Assembly: GCA_002454815.1 (NCBI GenBank)
Contig: DKJL01000006.1
Span: forward strand, 438,843 to 502,842
DNA length: 64,000 nucleotides
Origin: Flavobacteriales bacterium UBA6693
Lineage (GTDB): Bacteria > Bacteroidota > Bacteroidia > Flavobacteriales > Weeksellaceae
Direction of reading: 5' to 3'
The notes beneath the pieces were generated by a model that was not told the origin of the DNA, did no database searches, and was given only the letters and a program-made list of their open reading frames with translations. The first letter of the stretch is position 1; each line of letters opens with the position of its first letter. Of the stretch, positions 1 to 7,263 are shown in pieces. The position numbers and the translations under genes were made by a program.

Positions 1-365
1 TCCAGTGTTCCGCTGAGGTCATACGCGCCGGAGGTTTCTATATGAATGGTACAACCACGCTCTTTCAGTGCGCTCGTCAAAGGTTGCAAATCCCACATCA
101 GCGGTTCTCCGCCTGTTATAATAATCGTTTTGCAATGGTCTGCTGCAGTTTTTGCCAAATCTTCGGTGGAAAGCAGCGTGTGCAGCCCTGCATCCCAACT
201 TTCCTTCACATCACACCAATGACAACCAACGTCACAGCCGCCCAATCGGATGAAGTATGCCGCTTTTCCGCTGTGCGCACCTTCCCCCTGAAGTGTGTGA
301 AAATGCTCCATAACCGGAAGCAGCTTGCCTTGCTGCAGCAGTAATGTTTCCGCGTCTTTAGTCAT
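1..365 (-). CDS. queE: 7-carboxy-7-deazaguanine synthase QueE (radical SAM), 3' end outside window
   Basis: Partial gene; the first 121 codons are present and the rest lies beyond base 1. The protein would form the 7-deazaguanine core of queuosine precursors from 6-carboxytetrahydropterin. Visible marks are the N-terminal TLQGEGAHSG stretch, RLGGCDVGCHWCD carrying the CxxxCxxC cluster of this radical-SAM family, the following KESWD, and TGGEPLMW as the SAM-binding GGEP motif. The ATG lies inside the end of folD (8-nt overlap, ATGACTAA), so the two are probably translationally coupled. Family assignment is by motif recognition and is firm; the missing C-terminus cannot be judged. Confidence 0.93.
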   Translation of the reverse strand, partial: MTKDAETLLLQQGKLLPVMEHFHTLQGEGAHSGKAAYFIRLGGCDVGCHWCDVKESWDAGLHTLLSTEDLAKTAADHCKTIIITGGEPLMWDLQPLTSALKERGCTIHIETSGAYDLSGTL

Positions 366-1242
366 TATACACTGAGGTTTTATATGCGAGAAGGGTATTT
401 TTCATCAGCATCGCACGCGTCATCGGACCAACACCGCCGGGTACCGGTGTAATCCAGGCAGCTTTTTCTTTGCAGCTGGCAAAATCGACATCGCCTACCA
501 AAGTGTATCCTTTAGGAGAGTCGTCTTCTACGCGTGTAATACCAACATCCACGATGATCGCACCGTCTTTTATCATGTTGGCTTTCAGGAAATTAGGATC
601 ACCCAAAGCGGTGATCACGATATCGGCATTGCGCGTAAATTCTTCAATATGAGGTGTGTAAGAATGCGTGAGCGTTACCGTAGAGTTTCCAGGGAAGTCT
701 TTGCGCCCCATCAGGATGCTCATGGGTTTTCCTACAATGCGGCTCCGCCCGATAATGACGCAGTGTTTTCCTTTGGTATCAATTTGATATCGTTCCAAAA
801 GCGTGAGAATACCGAAAGGTGTGGCCGGTAAAAAAGTATCCATTTCCAGCGCCATCTTGCCAAAGTTTTCCGGGTGAAATCCGTCCACGTCTTTTCGTGG
901 GTCGATCGCCATAATGATTTTTTCCTGATCGATCTGTTTTGGCAGAGGCAACTGAACGATAAAGCCGTCGACTTCTTTGGATTGATTCAGGTCCTTTATT
1001 TTTTCTAAAAGTTCAGACTCGGAAACCGTACTGGGAAACTCAACTAACGAGGAGCGGAAACCCACTTCTTCACAATCTTTTATTTTATTGTTAACGTAGG
1101 TCATGCTGGCGCCGTTTTTTCCGACCAATATCGCCACCAAGTGTGGTGCGCGACGGTTACCACTCACGATTTTTTCAACGTTTGCCCGAATTTCTTTCTT
1201 TATTTCTTTTGAGACTTTAAGTCCGTCTAATATTTCTGCCAT
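358..1242 (-). CDS. folD: Bifunctional methylenetetrahydrofolate dehydrogenase/cyclohydrolase FolD
   Basis: 294 aa, normal length for FolD. It interconverts 5,10-methylene-, methenyl- and 10-formyl-tetrahydrofolate with NADP in the cytoplasm. Tyr49 and Lys53 match the catalytic YVxxK motif, VQLPLP is at 96-101, DVDGFHPENFG at 118-128 and the dinucleotide-binding GRSRIVGKP at 165-173; the C-terminal TPVPGGVGPMT is also present. The gene follows pgi by 28 bp and overlaps queE by 8 nt, so pgi-folD-queE may be one transcript. Nothing unusual. Confidence 0.98.
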   Translation of the reverse strand: MAEILDGLKVSKEIKKEIRANVEKIVSGNRRAPHLVAILVGKNGASMTYVNNKIKDCEEVGFRSSLVEFPSTVSESELLEKIKDLNQSKEVDGFIVQLPLPKQIDQEKIIMAIDPRKDVDGFHPENFGKMALEMDTFLPATPFGILTLLERYQIDTKGKHCVIIGRSRIVGKPMSILMGRKDFPGNSTVTLTHSYTPHIEEFTRNADIVITALGDPNFLKANMIKDGAIIVDVGITRVEDDSPKGYTLVGDVDFASCKEKAAWITPVPGGVGPMTRAMLMKNTLLAYKTSVYND

Positions 1243-1270
1243 TTTTACTTTTCTTTATATTTAAATTGAA

Positions 1271-2911
1271 TCAGCGTTTGTTTTTGTAGAATCTGATCAG
1301 CCCGTCGGTCGATGAATCGTGGGAACCACTTGTACTGTTTCCTTTCAGTTCCGGCAGGATTTTGCCGGCCAGCACTTTGCCGAGTTCTACACCAAATTGG
1401 TCGAAGCTGAAAATATTCCAGATGACGCCCTGAACGAAGATCTTATGTTCGTACAAAGCGATCAGTTGTCCCAGCGAGTACGGGGTGAGTTTTTCAAACA
1501 AAAAGGAATTGGTCGGAGTATTTCCCTGAAAGACTTTATAATTTACAAGTCGCTCAGTGGCGGCTTCGTCCAATCCCGTGGCCGATAATTCTGCCCGCAC
1601 TTCGTTCTGTGTTTTACCAAAAGCCAGCGCTTCGGTTTGTGCGAAAAAATTTGCCAAAAGTTTCGGCTGATGATCAGAAACTTTATTACAGGATTTCGTG
1701 TAGGCGATAAAATCTGCAGGAATCATTTCGGTACCCTGATGGATTAACTGATAGAAAGCATGCTGACCATTAGTGCCGGGTTCGCCCCAAATTACCGGTC
1801 CGGTTTCGTAGTCCACGAAGTCGCCATTGCGGTCAACACATTTGCCGTTGCTTTCCATATCACCTTGTTGGAGGTAGGCAGGAAAACGGTCCAGATACTG
1901 CGAATAGGGTAGAATGGCGTAGGTGCCGGCATCAAAAAAGTTGCGGTACCAAATACCTAAAAGTCCCATAATAACAGGAATATTTTCTGCAAAATCGGCG
2001 GTGCGGAAATGTTGGTCGGTTTCGTGCGCGCCGCGCAAGAGCTGTTCAAAATTGTCGTAACCAACGGCGAGCACAATACTGAGCCCGATAGCACTCCACA
2101 GGGAATAGCGGCCACCCACCCAATCCCAGAATTCATAAATATGTTCAGGCGCAATCCCGAATTCTTCTACCGCGGCGGTATTGGTAGACAGCGCTACGAA
2201 ATGCTTGGCAACATCCGCCTGAGATCCGTGTTCTAAAAACCATGATTTTGCCGTGGCAGCATTGGTCATGGTTTCCTGTGTTGTAAATGTTTTGGAAGCG
2301 ACAATAAAAAGTGTGGTCTCGGGATCAAGATTTTTCAGCACTTCCGCAATATGATTTCCGTCGACATTGGAAACAAAATGTACGTTGAGGTGGTTTTTGT
2401 AATATTTCAACGCATTACAAACCATCACCGGTCCAAGATCAGAACCGCCGATTCCGATATTAACGACATCTGTAATAGCTTTTCCGGTATAGCCTGTGTG
2501 TTGTCCTGAAATAATTTTCGCAGAAAAATCCTTCATCTGTGCCAGCACGCGGTGAATGTCTTTTTTAATGTCCTGACCGTCAATATTCAGCGGTTCTTCC
2601 GAAAAATCCCGCAAAGCCGTATGAAGTACGGCGCGGTTTTCCGTCTCATTGATTTTCTGTCCGGTGAACATCGCTTCGATCGCTTCCGCAAGTCCGCATT
2701 CCTTCGCCAAGTCCTGCAAAAGACCAAAAGTTTCTGCGGTGAAAAGATTTTTAGAAAAATCAAACAGATAATCCTGCTGCTGTAAAGAAAACTGGGCAAA
2801 CCGATTATTGTCCTGGTCGAACAGAGTTCGGAGATCGAAGTCATTTTGAGCAAAATGATCGTTGAGCTTTTTCCAGGCTTTTGTATGGGTGGGGTTTATT
2901 TTTGGCAACAT
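1271..2911 (-). CDS. pgi: Glucose-6-phosphate isomerase
   Basis: 546 aa, full length. Interconverts glucose 6-phosphate and fructose 6-phosphate in glycolysis and gluconeogenesis. Family marks are NIGIGGSDLGP (sugar-phosphate loop), the SKTFTTQET stretch, and the C-terminal signature QGVIWNIFSFDQFGVELGK with catalytic residues. The ATG at 2911 lies 67 nt downstream of a perfect TAnnTTTG box at 2979-2986. The leader contains a 7-bp hairpin (2937-2962). Probably first gene of pgi-folD-queE. Confidence 0.98.
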   Translation of the reverse strand: MLPKINPTHTKAWKKLNDHFAQNDFDLRTLFDQDNNRFAQFSLQQQDYLFDFSKNLFTAETFGLLQDLAKECGLAEAIEAMFTGQKINETENRAVLHTALRDFSEEPLNIDGQDIKKDIHRVLAQMKDFSAKIISGQHTGYTGKAITDVVNIGIGGSDLGPVMVCNALKYYKNHLNVHFVSNVDGNHIAEVLKNLDPETTLFIVASKTFTTQETMTNAATAKSWFLEHGSQADVAKHFVALSTNTAAVEEFGIAPEHIYEFWDWVGGRYSLWSAIGLSIVLAVGYDNFEQLLRGAHETDQHFRTADFAENIPVIMGLLGIWYRNFFDAGTYAILPYSQYLDRFPAYLQQGDMESNGKCVDRNGDFVDYETGPVIWGEPGTNGQHAFYQLIHQGTEMIPADFIAYTKSCNKVSDHQPKLLANFFAQTEALAFGKTQNEVRAELSATGLDEAATERLVNYKVFQGNTPTNSFLFEKLTPYSLGQLIALYEHKIFVQGVIWNIFSFDQFGVELGKVLAGKILPELKGNSTSGSHDSSTDGLIRFYKNKR

Positions 2912-2936
2912 CGAAAAACAGGTTTTTAAAGTGTAC

Positions 2937-2962
2937 CAACGAACCTTTACATTCTTTCGTTG
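2937..2962 (-). other. Small hairpin in the pgi leader
   Basis: CAACGAA at 2937-2943 and TTCGTTG at 2956-2962 form a perfect 7-bp stem with a 12-nt loop between the predicted start site and the pgi ATG. There is no U-run, so it is not a standard terminator. Function unknown. Confidence 0.3.
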
Positions 2963-2978
2963 AATACGAAATTCTGCG

Positions 2979-2986
2979 CAAATTTA
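2979..2986 (-). promoter_or_regulatory. -7 promoter element of pgi
   Basis: Minus-strand TAAATTTG, a perfect match to the Bacteroidota -7 consensus TAnnTTTG, 67 nt before the pgi ATG. No clear -33 TTTG was found. Confidence 0.55.
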
Positions 2987-3044
2987 CGGAAAATAAAGCT
3001 GTTCTGCCATTTGGTCAAGTGAAGTTTAGTGCTGCCAAACATGG

Positions 3045-3392
3045 TTATTGCCCCACAGGTTTGTTTTTAATATACGCTGGAAGCGTAACTGCAGCCGCAA
3101 CAATACCCGCCAAAATAAGTGTAGTTCCAAGCGTATTCATTTTCGTGACGGTAGCGATCTGAGCTTTTTCAAGGTTGAATTGATCGTTTTCAGAATTTTT
3201 GCCGAGCAGATGAGTAGGGGTTTTCTGACTGACTTCAAATCGGTATTTCGTGCCGTCATGTTTTACAAAAGTGTAGGTTTTGCCGATTTCTATGGCGGAA
3301 TCGATATTCCGGATCTGCTCAGCAGATACAACGGTGGTTTTGCAGGAGTTCAGTAAAAAAAGACTTGTGAACAAAAGATAAAAAAAGCGCAT
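3045..3392 (-). CDS. Small lipoprotein of unknown function
   Basis: 115 aa. The start MRFFYLL at 3392 is chosen over an upstream in-frame start at 3557 because it gives a clean lipoprotein signal (hydrophobic stretch then FLLNSCKTT, lipidated Cys near residue 17), and because a perfect promoter box (3406-3413) lies 13 nt upstream. The mature part holds a short beta-rich region (IGKTYTFVKHDGTKYRFEV) and a C-terminal hydrophobic segment (TTLILAGIVAAAVTLPAYI), followed by a short basic tail. It resembles flavobacterial proteins with a lipid anchor plus one membrane segment. No function is assigned. Confidence 0.75.
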   Translation of the reverse strand: MRFFYLLFTSLFLLNSCKTTVVSAEQIRNIDSAIEIGKTYTFVKHDGTKYRFEVSQKTPTHLLGKNSENDQFNLEKAQIATVTKMNTLGTTLILAGIVAAAVTLPAYIKNKPVGQ

Positions 3393-3405
3393 TGTAATTT
3401 TTCGG

Positions 3406-3413
3406 CAAAAGTA
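3406..3413 (-). promoter_or_regulatory. -7 promoter element of the 3045-3392 lipoprotein gene
   Basis: Minus-strand TACTTTTG matches TAnnTTTG and ends 13 nt before the ATG at 3392. It lies between the AI-2E gene end and this start and decides the start choice. Confidence 0.55.
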
Positions 3414-3438
3414 ATTGATAGATGATCCGGCCCCAAAT

Positions 3439-4548
3439 TTATTCTTTTTCCTCGAGGGTAATATTTTTTGTGATTTTATACCGTCGCCGCGCGCGACGTG
3501 GTTTCTGTTCCTCACCGAGCACCTTGCCATAAGGCTCGAGCCCATCAACCCGTTCAAATATAATTTTTAGGATTGCCAGAAAAGGAATACTGAGGAACAT
3601 GCCCGAAATGCCCCACAATTCCTCTCCGATCAGCAATCCGATAAAAGTAAAAAGTGCATTAATTTTTACTTTAGAACCTACCACCAGCGGCAAGATGAGA
3701 TTTCCGTCAATGGCATGAATTCCCAGATAGCCCAGCAGAACGAATAAAGTATGATTGCCGCCCGTCGCGAATGAAATAAGACACGCGATAAGGCTGGAAA
3801 ATATAATGCCGATGTAAGGAATCACATTCAGTAGGCCCGTAAGAACCGCCAGCAATATTGCATATTTCACGCCCAGAACAGTCAGCAGAATAGCCGTGAG
3901 GATACTGACGAAAATAATTTGAATAAAAAGTCCGGATATATATTCTTTAATAATTTTCTGGATTTCGGAAATGGCATCATTAACGCGCGCAAAATGCTGC
4001 TGATGAAATAATGACGTTACAAACCCATATAAAACGCGGCGATAATTAAGAATAAAAATAAAAAATAAAGCACTGAACGCGAAGAAAGCCAAAGTGGACG
4101 AAAACATAGAAACGGTGAAGCTCAGAATAAGCGCTGTGGATGACAATAATTTTTCCAGCCCCTGATTAATGTAGCCCGCCTGTCTTTCTATATTTAAATT
4201 AAATGTTTTGGAAACCCAAGTCTGCAATTGGGCGAATGACTTTGCTACCTGTTCTTTTAACACGGGGAAATCCTGTGCGAAATCGCTGAGCTGTATTGAA
4301 AAGAAATACACCAGCCCGGAAATCACCACCAACATCACCAGCAGCGAGCAGAACGTGGAAATGACGCGGGAGAAGCGCAGCCTGCGTTCCAGCATATTGG
4401 CAAATGGCAGAAAAAGCAACGCCATCAAAACTGAGAAAAATAAAGGCGCCAGCACGGTTTTTCCGATTCGGGCTAAGAAACCGATGAGGATAATGCTGAT
4501 CAGCGTCAGCGTTAGTTTGGCGATAAAAGGGAGTCGAACTTGATTCAT
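3439..4548 (-). CDS. AI-2E family transporter (PerM-like permease)
   Basis: 369 aa integral membrane protein, usual length for the AI-2E transporter/PerM family. Hydrophobic segments cover about residues 8-40, 60-85, 140-170 and 200-320. Near the C-terminus, GLLNVIPYIGIIFSS and the GEELWGISGMFLSIP stretch are family marks. The tail is basic (PRRARRRYK). Substrates of these proteins are poorly defined: some members export autoinducer-2, others act as ion antiporters, so the substrate is not claimed. It sits between the lon terminator and a small lipoprotein gene. I saw no standard promoter box. Confidence 0.88.
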   Translation of the reverse strand: MNQVRLPFIAKLTLTLISIILIGFLARIGKTVLAPLFFSVLMALLFLPFANMLERRLRFSRVISTFCSLLVMLVVISGLVYFFSIQLSDFAQDFPVLKEQVAKSFAQLQTWVSKTFNLNIERQAGYINQGLEKLLSSTALILSFTVSMFSSTLAFFAFSALFFIFILNYRRVLYGFVTSLFHQQHFARVNDAISEIQKIIKEYISGLFIQIIFVSILTAILLTVLGVKYAILLAVLTGLLNVIPYIGIIFSSLIACLISFATGGNHTLFVLLGYLGIHAIDGNLILPLVVGSKVKINALFTFIGLLIGEELWGISGMFLSIPFLAILKIIFERVDGLEPYGKVLGEEQKPRRARRRYKITKNITLEEKE

Positions 4549-4581
4549 AAAACAGCAGTCATTATACGTGCGTGTGCAAGC

Positions 4582-4615
4582 AAAAAAAGCGCCCCAAAAT
4601 AAATGAGACGCTTTT
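4582..4615 (-). terminator. Rho-independent terminator of lon
   Basis: Inverted repeat 4585-4595 / 4605-4615 (11 bp including two G-T pairs, 9-nt loop) followed on the minus strand by a seven-T run. It lies just after the lon stop codon. Confidence 0.9.
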
Positions 4616-4625
4616 CGTGCATGGT

Positions 4626-7028
4626 TTAGTCTATGGCCAGATCGATGACCTCGCTCATGCGTTGCACATAATGAATCTGTAGATTTTCGAGATAATCTTT
4701 TCGGATCTCTTCTACATCCCGCCGGTTAGCTTCGCACAGAATGATTTCTTTGATGCCGGCGCGGGCTGCGGCCAGCAGTTTTTCTTTGATTCCGCCCACC
4801 GGCAATACTTTGCCGCGCAGCGTTATTTCGCCGGTCATCGCCAGGTGTGGCTTCACTTTTTTATTTTTAAAACTCGACACAATAGACGTCAGCATCGCGA
4901 TTCCCGCAGAAGGGCCGTCTTTTGGTGTCGCACCTTCCGGGACATGGACGTGAATGTTTTTTTCTTTGATGAGTTCCGCTGCAATTCCCAGGTCGTCATG
5001 TTTGGCTTTAATATACTCCAGCGCAATCGTGGCGGATTCCTTCATTACATTCCCGAGATTTCCCGTCATCGTCAGATTGCCTTTGCCTTCGCTGAGGATA
5101 CTTTCGATAAAAAGGATGTCGCCGCCCACCTGCGTCCAGGCCAGTCCGGTTACTACGCCAGGCACCGACGTGATTTCTGAGAGGCTTTTTGGCCTTGGTA
5201 CGCCCAGGATTTCGTCTATCTTTTCTACGGTCACTTTTGGATCGTAGGGTTTTTCCATTGCGGTTTGCAGGGCCGTCCAGCGCGCAATCGCGGCAATTTG
5301 TTTTTCCAGCCTCCGCACGCCGCTTTCCGAGGTGTGGGCATCAATAACATGTCGGAGTTCGGGATTTCCAAGGCGGAAACTTTTTGCAGTAAGTCCGTTC
5401 TCGCTCTGTTGTTTTTTAATTAAATGTTGTTTCGCAATTTCCACTTTCTCTTCGAGCGTATATCCTGCGATCTCGATGATTTCCATCCGGTCCAGCAGCG
5501 GTCGTTGTACCGTCGACAGTGAGTTGGCAGTCGCGATGAACATTACTTTAGACAAGTCATAGCCCAACTCCAGGAAGTTGTCGTAAAAAGCGTTGTTCTG
5601 CTCAGGATCCAAAACTTCAAGCAAAGCCGAACTCGGGTCGCCATGGATTCCCTGTCCGATTTTGTCGATTTCATCCAGGACGATAACCGGATTGGAGGTG
5701 CCGGCTTTTTTCAGTGATTGCAGAATACGCCCGGCCATCGCACCGATATAGGTTTTCCGGTGTCCCCGGATCTCAGATTCGTCATGCAGACCGCCAAGAG
5801 ATACGCGCACGTATTTACGGCCCAGCGCGTCGGCAACCGATTTTCCCAGCGAGGTTTTTCCCACACCCGGAGGACCTACCAAGCAGAGAATCGGCGACTT
5901 CATATTGTCTTTCAGCTTTAGCACGGCCATGTGTTCCAGGATTCTTTTTTTAATGTCTTCCAGTCCGTAGTGTGCTTTGTTCAGCAGTTTTTCAGCTTTT
6001 ACAATATCAAAAGAATCTTTGGAATAATGATCCCATGGCAGATCAGTGAAAAAGTCGAGGTAATTCCGCTGCACGTTATAATCCGGCGAATTGGGGTTCT
6101 GCCGCTGCAAACGGTGAATTTCTTTTTTAAAATGTTCTTCTACCTCGGCATTCCATTTCAGCTTCTTAGCTTTTTCCAGCAATTCTTCTACATCAGATTC
6201 CGGTCCGCCGCCAAGTTCTTCTTGAATGGTGCGTATCTGCTGATTCAGGAAATATTCACGTTGTTGCTTGTCCAGGTCTTTTGAAGTTTTCTGATAGATC
6301 TGGCTGCGCAGTTCCAGTTTCCGAAATTCATCGTGCATCAGCGCGTAGCATTTTTCTGCCCGAATCATAAGGCTTTTCTCTTCCAGCAGTTTTTGTTTCT
6401 GGTCCGGCAGGAAACTCGCATTAGAACAGATAAAGTTGAGTAGATCATCGTTATCGGTAATGTTTTTTATGGCAAAATTTGCGGCCGCGGGCAGGTTGGG
6501 ATCAAGTTCAATAATCTTCAGTGCAAGTGCTTTGATGTTTTCCAGCAGCGCATCGTATTCTTCCTTTTTTTTGGTTCCGCTGTCTTTCAGTTTGGTGACT
6601 TCTGCACGGAAATAAGGTGTGGATTCGGTGAATTCTTTTATTTTAAAACGTTGAAAACCCCGTGTGATCGCGGTGATATTGCCTTCCGGCAACTTAACAA
6701 TTTTTAAAATTTTCGCTAAAGTACCAACTTTATACAAATCATTTTCGGTTGGATTTTCAACGCTGGAGCTGTTCTGTGTCAAAATGCCGATAAATTGATC
6801 GTTCTGCTGCGCCTGCTGTAATAATTTGATGGACATTTCGCGGCCTGCCGTAATGGGCATAATCACCTTGGGAAACATTACCATATTGCGCACGGGAAGA
6901 ATGGGAAAATTTTCTTGTCCCGAAGCGTCACCCATATCCGAAAGGTCGGAAAGCGTTATTTCTGTTGCGCTGATACTAAAGTTTTCGTCTAAAATCTCGT
7001 CGAAGTTTATATCTTCAAATTCTGCCAT
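4626..7028 (-). CDS. lon: ATP-dependent protease Lon (LonA)
   Basis: 800 aa, normal LonA length. Degrades misfolded and regulatory proteins in the cytoplasm. An acidic N-terminal extension of about 40 residues leads into the LAN substrate domain (about 42-230), then a coiled region, the AAA+ module with Walker A GPPGVGKT at 385-392 and Walker B VIVLDEID, and a C-terminal peptidase with Ser707 (PKDGPSAG) and Lys748 (GGIKEK) as the catalytic dyad. The gene ends in a strong terminator. A 15-bp palindrome (7039-7053) lies 10 nt before the ATG and may be an operator. Confidence 0.98.
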   Translation of the reverse strand: MAEFEDINFDEILDENFSISATEITLSDLSDMGDASGQENFPILPVRNMVMFPKVIMPITAGREMSIKLLQQAQQNDQFIGILTQNSSSVENPTENDLYKVGTLAKILKIVKLPEGNITAITRGFQRFKIKEFTESTPYFRAEVTKLKDSGTKKKEEYDALLENIKALALKIIELDPNLPAAANFAIKNITDNDDLLNFICSNASFLPDQKQKLLEEKSLMIRAEKCYALMHDEFRKLELRSQIYQKTSKDLDKQQREYFLNQQIRTIQEELGGGPESDVEELLEKAKKLKWNAEVEEHFKKEIHRLQRQNPNSPDYNVQRNYLDFFTDLPWDHYSKDSFDIVKAEKLLNKAHYGLEDIKKRILEHMAVLKLKDNMKSPILCLVGPPGVGKTSLGKSVADALGRKYVRVSLGGLHDESEIRGHRKTYIGAMAGRILQSLKKAGTSNPVIVLDEIDKIGQGIHGDPSSALLEVLDPEQNNAFYDNFLELGYDLSKVMFIATANSLSTVQRPLLDRMEIIEIAGYTLEEKVEIAKQHLIKKQQSENGLTAKSFRLGNPELRHVIDAHTSESGVRRLEKQIAAIARWTALQTAMEKPYDPKVTVEKIDEILGVPRPKSLSEITSVPGVVTGLAWTQVGGDILFIESILSEGKGNLTMTGNLGNVMKESATIALEYIKAKHDDLGIAAELIKEKNIHVHVPEGATPKDGPSAGIAMLTSIVSSFKNKKVKPHLAMTGEITLRGKVLPVGGIKEKLLAAARAGIKEIILCEANRRDVEEIRKDYLENLQIHYVQRMSEVIDLAID

Positions 7029-7038
7029 AATATTTACG

Positions 7039-7053
7039 ATGACATAATGTCAT
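7039..7053. promoter_or_regulatory. Perfect 15-bp palindrome upstream of lon
   Basis: ATGACATAATGTCAT consists of 7-bp arms around one central base, 10 nt upstream of the lon start codon in the lon/ppiD-like divergent region. The position suggests an operator; the bound protein is unknown. The ATGACA/TGTCAT half-site also occurs twice in the ccoI/crp intergenic region. Confidence 0.4.
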
Positions 7054-7229
7054 TTTTTATAAGTTGTGAATAGTAACATCTTCCGCTACGAGCGCGGAAT
7101 TAGCTTTTTGAAAAGCTTGGGGTATTGGCACAACTGCTGTGCCACCTACAAACAAGGACAGAATTTCCGCTTCCGTGCGCAGCGCGGCAAATTAATATTC
7201 AATTTTTTTTCTAATCTCTTAAAAATGTG

Positions 7230-7237
7230 TATTTTCG
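7230..7237 (+). promoter_or_regulatory. Probable -7 element of the PpiD-like gene
   Basis: TATTTTCG differs from TAnnTTTG at one base and lies 26 nt before the ATG at 7264. Apart from this, the lon palindrome and AT-rich runs, I see nothing in the 235-bp intergenic region. Confidence 0.35.
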
Positions 7238-7263
7238 CACACTATTAAAATTATACAAAGAAA

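Noticed and set aside
42..344. Plus-strand open frame opposite queE
   Set aside because: It is a shadow of the queE frame, which has the CxxxCxxC radical-SAM motif on the other strand.
7066..7248. 60-codon open frame in the lon/ppiD-like intergenic region
   Set aside because: No ribosome-binding context, no recognisable protein features, and it overlaps the predicted promoter of the PpiD-like gene.
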